This document shows, piece after piece, positions 41,432-50,860 of a stretch of DNA of 64,000 nucleotides. Both the position numbers and the translations under genes were made by a program. The notes beneath the pieces were generated by a model that did no database searches, was not told the origin of the DNA, and was given only the letters and a program-made list of their open reading frames with translations. The DNA comes from Elusimicrobiota bacterium (GTDB lineage: Bacteria > Elusimicrobiota > Elusimicrobia > Elusimicrobiales > Elusimicrobiaceae), in contig WRFH01000001.1 in NCBI GenBank assembly GCA_009778915.1, positions 62,001 through 126,000 on the forward strand. The letters run 5' to 3'. Positions within the stretch are counted from its first letter, which is position 1. Every line of letters starts with the position of its first letter.

Positions 41432-41527
41432 GCTTCCCGATTTTCGCAAAATTTTTCTCGTCTGAGGCCGGCATAGTCTTTTTAGTTATATTGGATTAGC
41501 GTTTTTTTGGTTTAAAATATATGTAAT
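41432..41527 (+). promoter_or_regulatory. conserved upstream block of cassette 2
   Basis: Nearly the same as the cassette 1 block, ending GGTTTAAAATATATG. Confidence 0.6.
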
Positions 41528-41554
41528 GCCTGAACCAAAAATAAAGGAGTTTCT

Positions 41555-42310
41555 ATGAGAAAAATATTGCCGTTTGTTTTTCTTTTGCTGCTTGCCCCCG
41601 CGCTTGTCCGCGCGGCAAATTCGCTTGACGAAGCCAATGATATCCGCGGCAGTATGAATAACCCGGACGGTTCCGCCGACTATATTCAGCAGCAGTATTT
41701 AAGCGGCTCCAATACCGGCGGAGTTAGGAGCACCACGGCAAACCAGCCAGCCTCGATGCCCAATGCGTCGATGAATAACCCGAACAACACCAGCGGCGTA
41801 AGTATAGACGCGGTCGCCGCCTCCAATCCGAACCAGATTGATGACGGCCGCGACCTTTTACAGTCAGAACAAGATTTACAGGCGTCAAGAGAAAAGAGTT
41901 TGATGTCTTATTGCATGACACTGGTTATTTCATGGGTTGCCATGATATTTGTTTATCATACCCTTCGTTTGGTTAGCCCCCAAGCGGCAGTAATTTTTCT
42001 TCTTGCGTCAGCTTTAGCGCTTACGGCTGCAGCTATTGTCGGCTTAACCAAGGTATTTCACAATTATCCTGATGGAATTAATCCGTCAAACGGCATAAAA
42101 ACAGTTTGCGCTTTAATTTTGGGTACAGTTCTTATGAACATGTGGTTCTTCAATGTAGGCATAATCCCTCTTATAGCTTTTCTTGCCGTAGGTTTTAGCA
42201 TGATAAAAGGCGGCGGGAATAAAAAGCTGGCAGGAGAACTGGTATCAGGCAAGCAGGAAACCGCCGCGGATATAGAGGCCCGCGCCAAACAATATAGAGG
42301 AGAAAACTGA
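41555..42310 (+). CDS. cassette 2 large protein
   Basis: 251 residues. Signal peptide ending VRAA, NSLDEANDIRGSMNNPDGSADYIQQQYLSG, Ser/Asn linker, helices at about 123-205, then the short tail ETAADIEARAKQYRG. Highly similar to cassette 3, including the linker STTANQPAS. TGATG overlap with the next gene. Unknown function. Confidence 0.76.
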   Translation: MRKILPFVFLLLLAPALVRAANSLDEANDIRGSMNNPDGSADYIQQQYLSGSNTGGVRSTTANQPASMPNASMNNPNNTSGVSIDAVAASNPNQIDDGRDLLQSEQDLQASREKSLMSYCMTLVISWVAMIFVYHTLRLVSPQAAVIFLLASALALTAAAIVGLTKVFHNYPDGINPSNGIKTVCALILGTVLMNMWFFNVGIIPLIAFLAVGFSMIKGGGNKKLAGELVSGKQETAADIEARAKQYRGEN

Positions 42311-42540
42311 TGAAGAAAAAAATTTTGTTAATTTCCCTAGCCGTAGTTTTTGCGGCTCTTGCCATCGTGTCTTTTAATTGGCATCTCTCTAATCAAAAGA
42401 AACTTAAGGCCGCGGAAAAAGCTTATATGGCGGCGCTTCAAAAAGAGCAGGCCAAACCAAAGCACCGCGTCAAAATGGTTGATGTGGGCGAGGTGGACAG
42501 TCCCGTCAATACTATTGATTTGGCGAAAAAACAGAAATAA
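42310..42540 (+). CDS. cassette 2 small protein
   Basis: 76 residues. Helix ILLISLAVVFAALAIVSF, coil EKAYMAALQKEQAKPKHRV, and MVDVGEVDSPVNTIDLAKK end. Almost identical to the cassette 3 copy. Confidence 0.74.
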   Translation: MKKKILLISLAVVFAALAIVSFNWHLSNQKKLKAAEKAYMAALQKEQAKPKHRVKMVDVGEVDSPVNTIDLAKKQK

Positions 42541-42551
42541 AATTAATACTT

Positions 42552-42588
42552 TCAAGCGGGTCCGCAATGATGCGGGCCCGCTTTTTTT
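42552..42588 (+). terminator. terminator of cassette 2
   Basis: Stem AAGCGGGTCCGCA / TGCGGGCCCGCTT with T7. Confidence 0.82.
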
Positions 42589-42638
42589 ACGGCCAAATTA
42601 TCCTCAATTTTTGCAAAACTCTGCATTTCAATTTTTGA

Positions 42639-42731
42639 GGCCTTCCAATTTTCGCAAAAATTTTTACGTCTGAGATGAATATAGCCTATTTAATTATATT
42701 AGATTAGTATTTTTGGTTTAAAATATATATA
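42639..42731 (+). promoter_or_regulatory. conserved upstream block of cassette 3
   Basis: Shares CCTTCCAATTTTCGCAAAAA, CGTCTGAG, ATTAGATTAGTATT and TTTAAAATATAT with the other two blocks, slightly more diverged. Confidence 0.58.
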
Positions 42732-42762
42732 TAATATATGCATATTTAGTAAAGGAGCCTCT

Positions 42763-43530
42763 ATGAAAAAATTGCTACCTGTTATTTTTCTTTTGTTGCT
42801 TGCCCCTGCGTTTGTCTGCGCTGCAAATTCGCTTGACGAAGCCAACAATGTCCGCAACAATATGAGTAACCCGGACGGTTCTGCCGACTATATTCAGCAG
42901 CAGTATTTAAACGGCTCCAATGCCAGCGGAGTGAGAAGCACAACGGCAAACCAGCCAGCCTCGTTACCCAATTCGTCCATTAATAATCCGAGCGGCACCA
43001 GCAACGTAAGCATAAATGACGTCGCCGCCCTTAATGCGACACAGATGGACGACGGCCGCGAAATGCTGCAGGCTGAACAAGATTTAAGAAACTCCAGGGA
43101 AAGAAGCTTAATCGGCTATTGCACGACTGTGCTTACCATAACTGTGGCTCTGGTGGCTTTATGGTCAGTTCTCAAAGCTACCCCGATAAGCGGTTATTTT
43201 GCTCTTGCCGTTACATTAGCCGTGCTTACCATGGTTACCATTGGTTTTGTAAAAATATTAAAAACTTATCCTGACGGCATGAATCCGTCCGGAGGCGTTA
43301 AAACAGTCTGCTCTATTATGATGGCCGCAGCGCTTGCGTCGCTGTTTGTGCCTTTCGGCGGAATAGGTTCGACTATTGCTTACCTTGCCGTCGGTTTTGG
43401 TTTTATTTTTGGCGGTAATAAATTGGCTAAATCTTTGGTTTCAAAACCTTCTACCTCCACAACCTCCGCCCCGCAGGAAACCGCTGCGGACATAGAGGCC
43501 AAGTACAACCAGTATAAGGGAGGGAACTGA
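42763..43530 (+). CDS. cassette 3 large protein
   Basis: 255 residues. Same plan as cassette 2: signal peptide ending VCAA, NSLDEANNVRNNMSNPDGSADYIQQQYLNG, linker, four helices, tail with ETAADIEAKYNQYKG. The helical half differs more from cassette 2 than the N-terminal half does. AAAGGAG before ATG. Confidence 0.76.
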   Translation: MKKLLPVIFLLLLAPAFVCAANSLDEANNVRNNMSNPDGSADYIQQQYLNGSNASGVRSTTANQPASLPNSSINNPSGTSNVSINDVAALNATQMDDGREMLQAEQDLRNSRERSLIGYCTTVLTITVALVALWSVLKATPISGYFALAVTLAVLTMVTIGFVKILKTYPDGMNPSGGVKTVCSIMMAAALASLFVPFGGIGSTIAYLAVGFGFIFGGNKLAKSLVSKPSTSTTSAPQETAADIEAKYNQYKGGN

Positions 43531-43760
43531 TGAAAAAAAAGATTTTGTTAATTTCTCTTGCCGTGATTTTTGCGGCTCTCGCCGTTGTATCTTTTATGTG
43601 GCAAATCTCTAATCAGAAGAAACTTGAAACGGCGGAAGCGGCTTATATGACGGCGCTTAAAAAAGAGCAGGCCAAACCGCAGCGCCGCGTCAAAATGGTC
43701 GACGTGGGCGAGGTTGACAGCCCCGTCAATACCATTGATTTGGCCAAAAACCAGAAATAA
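43530..43760 (+). CDS. cassette 3 small protein
   Basis: 76 residues, helix ILLISLAVIFAALAVVSF and MVDVGEVDSPVNTIDLAKN end. Overlaps the large gene as TGATG. Confidence 0.74.
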   Translation: MKKKILLISLAVIFAALAVVSFMWQISNQKKLETAEAAYMTALKKEQAKPQRRVKMVDVGEVDSPVNTIDLAKNQK

Positions 43761-43772
43761 AGTTAATACCTT

Positions 43773-43806
43773 CGGCGGGCCCGTGTCATTACGGGCCCGC
43801 TTTTTT
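43773..43806 (+). terminator. terminator of cassette 3
   Basis: Stem GCGGGCCCGT / ACGGGCCCGC then T6. Confidence 0.82.
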
Positions 43807-43877
43807 ATTCGGGAAAAAGGCAAAGGTTGAAATAAATATATTTAAATGTTAATCTGTTAATAATAAGAGGAACAAAC

Positions 43878-44960
43878 GTGACTAACTCCGTATCAAAACT
43901 CCTAAGAACGCCGTTATATGAATCCTGCGTCGCCGCCGGCGGAAAAATGGTTGACTTCCACGGATGGGAACTGCCGGTACAGTTTGAAGGAATTTTGGCC
44001 GAACATAAAGCGGTAAGAGAATCCGCCGGAATGTTTGACGTTTCCCATATGGGCCGCCTTATTATGACGGGCTCAAAAGTCCATGCTTTTTTGGAATATA
44101 CAACCTCTAATAAAATTTCCGACGCGCCCGGCCGCGGGACTTACAGCCACATTCTCAATGAAAACGGCGGAGTTGTTGACGACATTATAGCTTTCTGCGC
44201 CGGCAAAGATAAATATCTTGTGGTGGTAAACAGCGCGACGACGGACAAAGATTTAGACTGGTTCGCCGCGCACAACAAAAATTTTGACGTAAAAATAGAA
44301 GACATCAGCAGCCATTTCGCAATGCTGGCCGTCCAGGGCCCCGACGCAATACAAATCGCGCAGGGCATTGACAAACATTTGGCGGACCTGCCGCGTTTCT
44401 GCATAAAAGAAATAGTATATTTCGGCCAGCTTTGTTATATTTGCAGAACGGGATACACCGGCGAGGACGGCGTGGAAATTATGGTATCGCCGCCATATGC
44501 CGCGCAGATGTGGCAATTTTTTCTGGATAAGGGCGTAAAGCCGTGCGGCCTCGGCGTGCGCGACGTGCTGCGCGTGGAGGCGGGATATCTGCTTTACGGT
44601 TCGGACGTGACTGAAAAATACACGTCTTATGAAGCTGACTGCGGCTGGGTTGTCAAACTTGATAAAAAAGATTTTATAGGCAAGGCCGCGCTGGTCAAGC
44701 AAAAAGCAGAAGGCGTAAAAATAAAACTTACGTCGTTTAAATTGAAAGGACAAGGCGTTCCGCGCGAAGGAAACGAAGTAAAATACGAAGGCCGGGAAAT
44801 AGGCTTTTTAACCAGCGGCACTTATTCGCCGTTGTTTAAAGGAATAGGAAAGGGGTACGTGGTAAATGTTTTAAAAGAGGGGGACGAGGTTGAAATAATC
44901 TCAGGCGGCCGCAGTATGCGCGCCGAAGTCGTAAAAAGTTTCTACAAAAACAGAGTTTAG
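43878..44960 (+). CDS. gcvT: aminomethyltransferase, glycine cleavage T protein
   Basis: 360 residues, GTG start preceded by AAGAGGAA. LYESCVAAGGKMVDFHGWELPVQF, SHMGRLIMTG, VDDIIAF and RTGYTGEDGVEI are T-protein motifs. Transfers the methylene group of H-protein-bound aminomethyl to tetrahydrofolate. First gene of gcvT-gcvH-gcvPA-gcvPB. Confidence 0.96.
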   Translation: MTNSVSKLLRTPLYESCVAAGGKMVDFHGWELPVQFEGILAEHKAVRESAGMFDVSHMGRLIMTGSKVHAFLEYTTSNKISDAPGRGTYSHILNENGGVVDDIIAFCAGKDKYLVVVNSATTDKDLDWFAAHNKNFDVKIEDISSHFAMLAVQGPDAIQIAQGIDKHLADLPRFCIKEIVYFGQLCYICRTGYTGEDGVEIMVSPPYAAQMWQFFLDKGVKPCGLGVRDVLRVEAGYLLYGSDVTEKYTSYEADCGWVVKLDKKDFIGKAALVKQKAEGVKIKLTSFKLKGQGVPREGNEVKYEGREIGFLTSGTYSPLFKGIGKGYVVNVLKEGDEVEIISGGRSMRAEVVKSFYKNRV

Positions 44961-44968
44961 GAGAGAGT

Positions 44969-45346
44969 ATGTATAACCAGGAAAAATGTAAATTTTTAAA
45001 ATCGCACGAATGGGCTTTTGTCGACGGCAGCGAGGCCGTTACGGGTATCAGCGACCACGCGCAGCATGAAATAGGCGACATTGTTTTTGTCGAATTGCCC
45101 AAAGTCGGCACAAAGCTTGAGGCCGGCAAACGCGCCGGCGTTATAGAATCCGTAAAAAGCGCGTCTGACATTTACGCGCCGGTAAGCGGCGAAGTTACGG
45201 CGGTAAATACCGCGGTCTCGGCGGACCCGGGCGCCATAAACAAAGACCCGCACGGCGCCGGCTGGCTTTATAAAATTAAAATTGCCGATAAGAAAGAAAT
45301 TGACGCTCTTCTCACTTTCGAGCAATATAAAGACACTTTAAAATAG
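44969..45346 (+). CDS. gcvH: glycine cleavage H protein
   Basis: 125 residues. VDGSEAVTGISDHAQHEIGDIVFVELPKVG and ESVKSASDIYAPVSGEV with the lipoyl-lysine in VKSAS. Carries the aminomethyl arm between P and T proteins. 8 nt after gcvT; a hairpin and family A element separate it from gcvPA. Confidence 0.97.
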   Translation: MYNQEKCKFLKSHEWAFVDGSEAVTGISDHAQHEIGDIVFVELPKVGTKLEAGKRAGVIESVKSASDIYAPVSGEVTAVNTAVSADPGAINKDPHGAGWLYKIKIADKKEIDALLTFEQYKDTLK

Positions 45347-45352
45347 TTAAAC

Positions 45353-45384
45353 GCGCTCCGGAAATATTTACGGAGCGCATTTTA
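45353..45384 (+). terminator. hairpin after gcvH
   Basis: Stem GCGCTCCG / CGGAGCGC followed by ATTTTATTT. If efficient it would lower transcription into gcvPA; possibly partial. Confidence 0.5.
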
Positions 45385-45387
45385 TTT

Positions 45388-45595
45388 CCCTCGCCCCGCC
45401 GGGGGAGAGGGCCGGGGTGGGGGTATGAACACAACATATTTTTGTTCATCAACTTAGGTTTTTCACCTTATCGGCCCCGGAAGGGCGATGTCTTGAATAA
45501 ATTTACAAACTTACGGCGTATGTTGTGTAACCACCCCCTCACCTGTGTCCTCTCCCCCGGGGGGAGAGGGAAAAAATTTGAGGACGAAGTCTTAA
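45388..45595. mobile_element. family A miniature element, copy 3 (within gcv operon)
   Basis: About 205 bp. Ends CCCTCGCCCC..GGGGGAGAGGG and CCCCCTCACC..GGGGAGAGGG; the centre has ACTTAGG, TTTCACCTTATCGGCCCC and GATGTCTTGAATAAATTTAC, found inverted in the copy at 58070. The flank GAGGACGAAGTCTTAATAAT leads directly to the gcvPA ribosome site. Confidence 0.78.
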
Positions 45596-45612
45596 TAATC
45601 GGAGTATTAATA

Positions 45613-46917
45613 ATGTTCATCTCAAACAGCGGCGACCAGAAAAAGGAAATGCTGGAAGCTTTAAACTGCAAAAATATTTCAGATTTAATTAATTCCGCCG
45701 CGCCCGGCTTGCCGCCGGTAAAATTTAATCTGCCGCCGGCGATGACCGAAGTAGAGCTTTTCGCCCACATAAAAACTCTGGCCGCCAAAAATAAAAAAGT
45801 TTTAAATTTTACAGGCGCCGGGGCGTATGAACATTTTATACCCGCGGCCGTTAACGCGCTCAGTTCGCGCGGAGAATTTTTGACTGCTTACACTCCTTAT
45901 CAGGCGGAGGCCAGCCAGGGCACATTGCAGGCTATTTACGAATACCAAAGCTGCGTCTGCGCTTTGTTTGACATGGACATTTCAAACGCGTCCCACTACG
46001 ACGGCGCGACCGCGCTGGCGGAAGCCGTTATCGCCGCCGTAAAAATAAAAAATAAAAACACCGTTTTAATTCCCGCCGCGCTGCACCCGCATTACAAAGA
46101 AACTTTAAACACTTATTACAAATACGCCGGAATAAAATTTGAAGAAATTTCCTGCGCGTCCGGCGGCATGGATATCGCGGATTTAAAAAATAAATTGAAA
46201 GACGGCGTAGCCGCCGTAGTCCTTGCCAACCCGAATTTTTACGGAGTTATAGAAGACGTTGACGCAATCAGTGCGGCGGTTAAAGAAGCCGGCGCGCTGC
46301 TTATAGCGTCCGTCAATCCGCTGTCTCTGGGAGTACTCAGAACGCCGGGTTCATACGGCGCGGATTTTGCCGTCGGGGAAGGCCAGCCGCTCGGCAACGC
46401 GCTTAATTTCGGCGGGCCGGAGCTCGGAATTTTTACCTGCAAAAAGGAATTTGTCAGAAGTCTGCCGGGCCGCGTCGTAGGTATTGCGAAAGACAAAGAC
46501 GGCAACCGTTCTTTCGTCTTAACTTTGCAGGCGCGGGAACAGCATATACGGCGCGAACGTTCCGCGTCTAACATTTGTTCTAACGAGGCTCTGTGCGCTT
46601 TAAACGCGGCAATATATTTGACGCTGCTGGGGCCTGCGGGACTGGAAGAAGTTTGCGCGATTAACCTTGAAAACGCGAATTATCTTAAAGAAAAAATTTC
46701 TAAACTTAAAAATTTCCGCGTCAAATATGACAGGGAATTTTTTAATGAGTTCGTAATTGAATGTCCGAAGCCGTCGGCGGAAATTATAAAAAAACTGGCC
46801 GCGAAAAATATCGCTGCGGGTTTTGATTTGGGCGAGCACGATTTGCTTGTCTGCGCGACAGAAACAAAATCTAAGGCGGAAATAGACGCTTTTACCGCCG
46901 CGCTGGGGGGGATTTGA
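45613..46917 (+). CDS. gcvPA: glycine dehydrogenase (decarboxylating) subunit 1
   Basis: 434 residues from the ATG at 45613 with CGGAGT 9 nt before; a much longer open frame begins inside the mobile element and is rejected. FTGAGAYEHFIPAAVNAL, YTPYQAEASQGTLQAIYEYQS, DGATALAEA, and NPLSLGVL are P-protein N-terminal-subunit motifs. Forms the PLP-dependent heterotetramer with gcvPB. Overlaps gcvPB by 4 nt. Confidence 0.96.
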   Translation: MFISNSGDQKKEMLEALNCKNISDLINSAAPGLPPVKFNLPPAMTEVELFAHIKTLAAKNKKVLNFTGAGAYEHFIPAAVNALSSRGEFLTAYTPYQAEASQGTLQAIYEYQSCVCALFDMDISNASHYDGATALAEAVIAAVKIKNKNTVLIPAALHPHYKETLNTYYKYAGIKFEEISCASGGMDIADLKNKLKDGVAAVVLANPNFYGVIEDVDAISAAVKEAGALLIASVNPLSLGVLRTPGSYGADFAVGEGQPLGNALNFGGPELGIFTCKKEFVRSLPGRVVGIAKDKDGNRSFVLTLQAREQHIRRERSASNICSNEALCALNAAIYLTLLGPAGLEEVCAINLENANYLKEKISKLKNFRVKYDREFFNEFVIECPKPSAEIIKKLAAKNIAAGFDLGEHDLLVCATETKSKAEIDAFTAALGGI

Positions 46918-48350
46918 TTATGACATTCAATACTCTTTCAATAGAAAAATCGGTCCCCGGCAAAAGAGGAATAAAATTCCCGTCGGCGCAAAAGCCGTCA
47001 AAATATTTAAAAGCGTCTTCCATGCGCCAAAAAACGCCTAACCTGCCGCAGCTGAGCGAGTTCGACGTTATACGCCATTTCACAAATTTGTCACGTCTGA
47101 ATTATTCTCTGGACACGCATTTTTACCCGCTGGGTTCATGCACGATGAAATATAATCCGCGCGCGTATGAAGTTTTGGCCGGTCTTGAAAATTTCACGTC
47201 TCTGCACCCGTTTGCCGACGTAAGCTGCGCGCAGGGCACGCTGGAAATCATGTATAACCTGGAAAGGACGCTGAGCGAACTTTGCGGTTTTGAAGAATTT
47301 ACGCTTCAACCGGCCGCCGGGGCGCACGGCGAATGGACGGGAGTTCTTGTCGCGAAAGCTTTTCACGCCGCGAACAAAGACGCGGCGCGAACGGAAGTAA
47401 TTGTGCCGGATACCGCTCACGGCACTAATCCCGCCACGGCCAACATGGGCGGTTTAAGCGTAATCAATATAAAATCAGGTCCTGACGGCTGCGTTGATTT
47501 GGATGAGTTAAAAAAACATCTAAGTCCCAAAACCGCGCTTGTCATGTTAACCGTACCGAACACAGCCGGCCTTTTTGAAAAAGATATAAAAAAAATCGCG
47601 GAAGTTGTTCACGCCGCCGGCGCGCTGCTTTATATGGACGGCGCAAATTTCAACGCGCTTATAGGTTTGGCAAAACCGGGCGATTGGGGCGTGGATATTC
47701 TGCATCTTAATATGCACAAAACGTTTTCAACGCCGCACGGCGGCGGCGGCCCGGGCGCGGGAGCTGTCGGCGTAACAAAAAATTTAGCTAAATTTCTGCC
47801 TTGTCCGAAAGTTGTTAAAGACGGCGCAGGATTTAAATTCGCTTATGACAAAAATTCCATAGGGCGCGTTAAAGCCTTTTACGGCAACGCGGCGGTTTTA
47901 GTCAAAGCATACTGCTACGTCAGGCAGCATGACGAAAATACGTTTAAAGAAATTTCCGAAAACGCCGTCCTGAACGCCAATTATATAAGAGAAAAATTAA
48001 AAGAAATTTTCCCGGCGTATTTTGACAAAACCTGTATGCACGAATGTGTGTTGACAATCGATAAAGAAAAATTGAGAGGCGTAAAAACTTTGGATGTCGC
48101 CAAACGTCTGCTCGACTACGGCTTTTACGCGCCGACTATTTATTTCCCGCTGATAGTGCCGGAAGCAATGATGATAGAGCCCACGGAAACCGAGTCAAAA
48201 GACACTCTCGACAAATTTATAGAAGCCATGAAACAAATTTTTATGGAAGCATTACAGACGCCGGCTTTGCCGGCGGACGCGCCGCGCTGCACTCCGGTCA
48301 AACGCATTGACGAAGTTTCGGCCGCGCGCGAACCTAATCTAAGGTGGTAG
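46914..48350 (+). CDS. gcvPB: glycine dehydrogenase (decarboxylating) subunit 2
   Basis: 478 residues. THFYPLGSCTMKYNPR, LQPAAGAHGEWTGV, AHGTNPATANMGG and NMHKTFSTPHGGGGPG with the PLP-binding lysine. Decarboxylates glycine and loads H protein. Start may be the second ATG (46920). 6 nt before the PTS gene. Confidence 0.96.
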   Translation: MIMTFNTLSIEKSVPGKRGIKFPSAQKPSKYLKASSMRQKTPNLPQLSEFDVIRHFTNLSRLNYSLDTHFYPLGSCTMKYNPRAYEVLAGLENFTSLHPFADVSCAQGTLEIMYNLERTLSELCGFEEFTLQPAAGAHGEWTGVLVAKAFHAANKDAARTEVIVPDTAHGTNPATANMGGLSVINIKSGPDGCVDLDELKKHLSPKTALVMLTVPNTAGLFEKDIKKIAEVVHAAGALLYMDGANFNALIGLAKPGDWGVDILHLNMHKTFSTPHGGGGPGAGAVGVTKNLAKFLPCPKVVKDGAGFKFAYDKNSIGRVKAFYGNAAVLVKAYCYVRQHDENTFKEISENAVLNANYIREKLKEIFPAYFDKTCMHECVLTIDKEKLRGVKTLDVAKRLLDYGFYAPTIYFPLIVPEAMMIEPTETESKDTLDKFIEAMKQIFMEALQTPALPADAPRCTPVKRIDEVSAAREPNLRW

Positions 48351-48356
48351 AGTAAA

Positions 48357-50855
48357 ATGGAAAGTTTGAAAATATACGCTCCCGTATCAGGCAAAGTAAC
48401 TTCTCTTACGGAGGTACCGGACCCGGCTTTTTCGCAGGCTATGCTGGGCGACGGTATCGCGGTAAAGCCCGATACCGGTCTTGTAGTCGCCCCCTTTGAC
48501 GGTACTGTCACGACGCTGCATAAAAATCTGCATGCGGTAACTTTGTCCGACGGTAATTCCGAAATTTTAATACATATAGGCGTTGAAACCGTCGCGCTGG
48601 GCGGCAAAGGGTTTGAGGCTTTTGTAAAACCCGGCGCCAAAGTAAAACGCGGGGATAAATTAATAAAGTTTGACGTCGCTTACGTGGCGGCGCACGCGGA
48701 CAGCGATTTGGTCGTCGTAATAGTCACAAACCCGCTGCAAAGCAATTTGATTAAAACAAAAGATTCAACGGTTAAAGCCGGAGAAAGTTTTTTGCTTGGT
48801 TTAGGCGCGGCCGGCGTTGAAGCCGAAATAGCGGAGTGCGGCGAAACTATCGTTTCTTCGCCCATAAAAATTTTAAACGCGCACGGTCTGCACGCGCGGC
48901 CCGCCGGCGTTTTGGCGAACGCGGCGGCAAAATATAAATCCCGCGTGGAAATTGAATTTAACGGCGCGCGCGCCAACGCCAAAAGCATAGTGGCGATAAT
49001 GGGCCTCGGCCTTGATAAAGGCAGCGTAATAACTTTATACGCGTCCGGGGAAGACGCGTCCGCGGCTTTGGCTTATTTAACGTCTGAAATCAGCCGCGGT
49101 TTGGGAGAGGAAACGGACCGGCGCGTCTATACCAGCACGGCAGCCGCGCCCGAGGAAAATATTGATTTCACCAAAACCGCGACGCTGAAATCCGTCAGCG
49201 CCGCGCCGGGCACGGTCATAGGAAAAGCGTTTGTAATAACCGAAGAAAAACTTGTAATCCCGGCGGGGAGCAGGGGCGTAGAAGAAGAAACAAAAGCTTT
49301 GGTCAGCGCGCTCGCCGTCGCCAAAGAAAATATTGAAGACACTATTTTGTTTCACAAAGACAAAAAAGTTTATAAAGAAATTCTGACGGCGCACATTACC
49401 ATTTTGGAAGACCCTTATCTTATCGAAACCGCCAAAACTTTTATAACGCAGGGCGAAAACGCGGCCAGCGCATTCTCCGGCGCGGTGGAAAAAAGCATAA
49501 CCATTCTGGCCGGCGGCGCAAACGCGCTTATTAAAGAGCGCATAGCGGATTATAAAGATATAAACAGAAAAGTTTTTAATATTTTAACCGGCGTAAAACC
49601 AACTCCGCCGGACATTAAACCCGGCTCCGTTTTAATTACCGGCGAACTGCTGCCCAACGACGTGCTTACGCTGCACCCGAACGTGGCGGGCGTAATTTGC
49701 GCGGAAGGTTCCGCCACGTCGCACGCGTCGATAATGCTTAAAAATATCGGCATGCCGTCGATAGTAAGCGCGGGCGCGCGCGTTTTAAAATGCCCGCAGG
49801 GGACGGATATTATTTTGGACGCGGCAAAAGGCGCGGCCGTTTTCAACCCCGACGGGAAAACCTTATCCGCCGCGAAAGAGCAGTATGAAAAAACCAAAAA
49901 AACGCATGAGGAAAACAAAAAACACGCTTTTGAGCCGGCCGTAACGCGCGACGGCGTCAGAATAAAAGTTGAGGGCAACGTGGGCAGCGCGGAAGAAGCC
50001 GCCGGAGCGAAGGCCGCGGGAGCGGAAGGCATTGGTCTTGTCAGAACGGAGTTTATGTTCAGGAACCGCGCCGAAACGCCGGACGCGGAGGAACAGTATC
50101 AAAGTTACAAAGAACTGGCGAGAGCCGCCGGCGGGCCGGTGACTTTCAGGACCTTTGACGTCGGGGGCGACAAGCCGCTTCCGTTCATGCTTATACCGCA
50201 GGAGGAAAATCCCATACTAGGCCTGCGCGGCGTGAGAAATTACGGTTTGAACAGACAGCTTATATGGGACCAGACGCGCGCGTTCGCCCGCCTGTCGGCG
50301 GAAACTAAAATACTTGTAATGGTTCCGATGGTCGGGTTTTTGGACGAGTTTGAAAAAGTTAAAGACATGTTCGGCGCGGCGCGCAAAGAGTACGGAATAA
50401 AAGAGCACGTGCCCGTCGGGATTACCGTGGAGATACCGTCGGTGGCCCTGATGGCGGATAAGTTTATAGAAACGGCGGACTTTTTCTCTTTAGGCACAAA
50501 TGATTTGACGCAGTATACTTTGGCCATAGACCGCGGGCACAGCCAGCTCAGCGCGGCCGCGAGTTCTCTTAATCCGGCGGTATTAAAACTTATTGAGCTT
50601 ACGTCGAAAACCGCGCTTAAAGCCGGCAAAGGTTCTGCGGTGTGCGGCGGCATGGCCAGCGAACTTTATAACGCGCCGCTTTTAATAGGTTTAGGCGTAA
50701 GAGAGCTTGCCGTTTCGTCTTCGGCGATAGCGGATATCAAAGCCGTTATCAGAACACTTGATATGAAGAAGTGTGAAGACGCCGCCGCCCGCGCGCTGAA
50801 ACTGAGCACCGCGGACCAGGTGCGCGAATTAATTAAAAAAGAATTCGGATTATAA
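48357..50855 (+). CDS. fused PTS protein: EIIA(Glc)-HPr-Enzyme I
   Basis: 832 residues in three parts. EIIA(Glc)-like 1-150 with ILIHIGVETVALGGKG (phospho-His about 73). HPr about 165-255 with NAHGLHARPAG (phospho-His in LHARPA). Enzyme I about 275-832 with GSATSHASIMLKNIGMPSI (phospho-His), GLVRTEFMF and GGMASELYNAPLL. One polypeptide therefore carries all general phosphoryl relays and delivers phosphate to the EIICB at 51054. Cotranscribed with gcvPB. Resembles FPr/multi-phosphoryl transfer proteins. Confidence 0.95.
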   Translation: MESLKIYAPVSGKVTSLTEVPDPAFSQAMLGDGIAVKPDTGLVVAPFDGTVTTLHKNLHAVTLSDGNSEILIHIGVETVALGGKGFEAFVKPGAKVKRGDKLIKFDVAYVAAHADSDLVVVIVTNPLQSNLIKTKDSTVKAGESFLLGLGAAGVEAEIAECGETIVSSPIKILNAHGLHARPAGVLANAAAKYKSRVEIEFNGARANAKSIVAIMGLGLDKGSVITLYASGEDASAALAYLTSEISRGLGEETDRRVYTSTAAAPEENIDFTKTATLKSVSAAPGTVIGKAFVITEEKLVIPAGSRGVEEETKALVSALAVAKENIEDTILFHKDKKVYKEILTAHITILEDPYLIETAKTFITQGENAASAFSGAVEKSITILAGGANALIKERIADYKDINRKVFNILTGVKPTPPDIKPGSVLITGELLPNDVLTLHPNVAGVICAEGSATSHASIMLKNIGMPSIVSAGARVLKCPQGTDIILDAAKGAAVFNPDGKTLSAAKEQYEKTKKTHEENKKHAFEPAVTRDGVRIKVEGNVGSAEEAAGAKAAGAEGIGLVRTEFMFRNRAETPDAEEQYQSYKELARAAGGPVTFRTFDVGGDKPLPFMLIPQEENPILGLRGVRNYGLNRQLIWDQTRAFARLSAETKILVMVPMVGFLDEFEKVKDMFGAARKEYGIKEHVPVGITVEIPSVALMADKFIETADFFSLGTNDLTQYTLAIDRGHSQLSAAASSLNPAVLKLIELTSKTALKAGKGSAVCGGMASELYNAPLLIGLGVRELAVSSSAIADIKAVIRTLDMKKCEDAAARALKLSTADQVRELIKKEFGL

Positions 50856-50860
50856 CGCCT

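Noticed and set aside
45442-45612. N-terminal extension of gcvPA beginning GFSPYRPRKGDV
   Set aside because: It is encoded by the family A element; the real start at 45613 has a ribosome site and fits homologues. The same phrase appears in another copy at 58009-58215 on the other strand.
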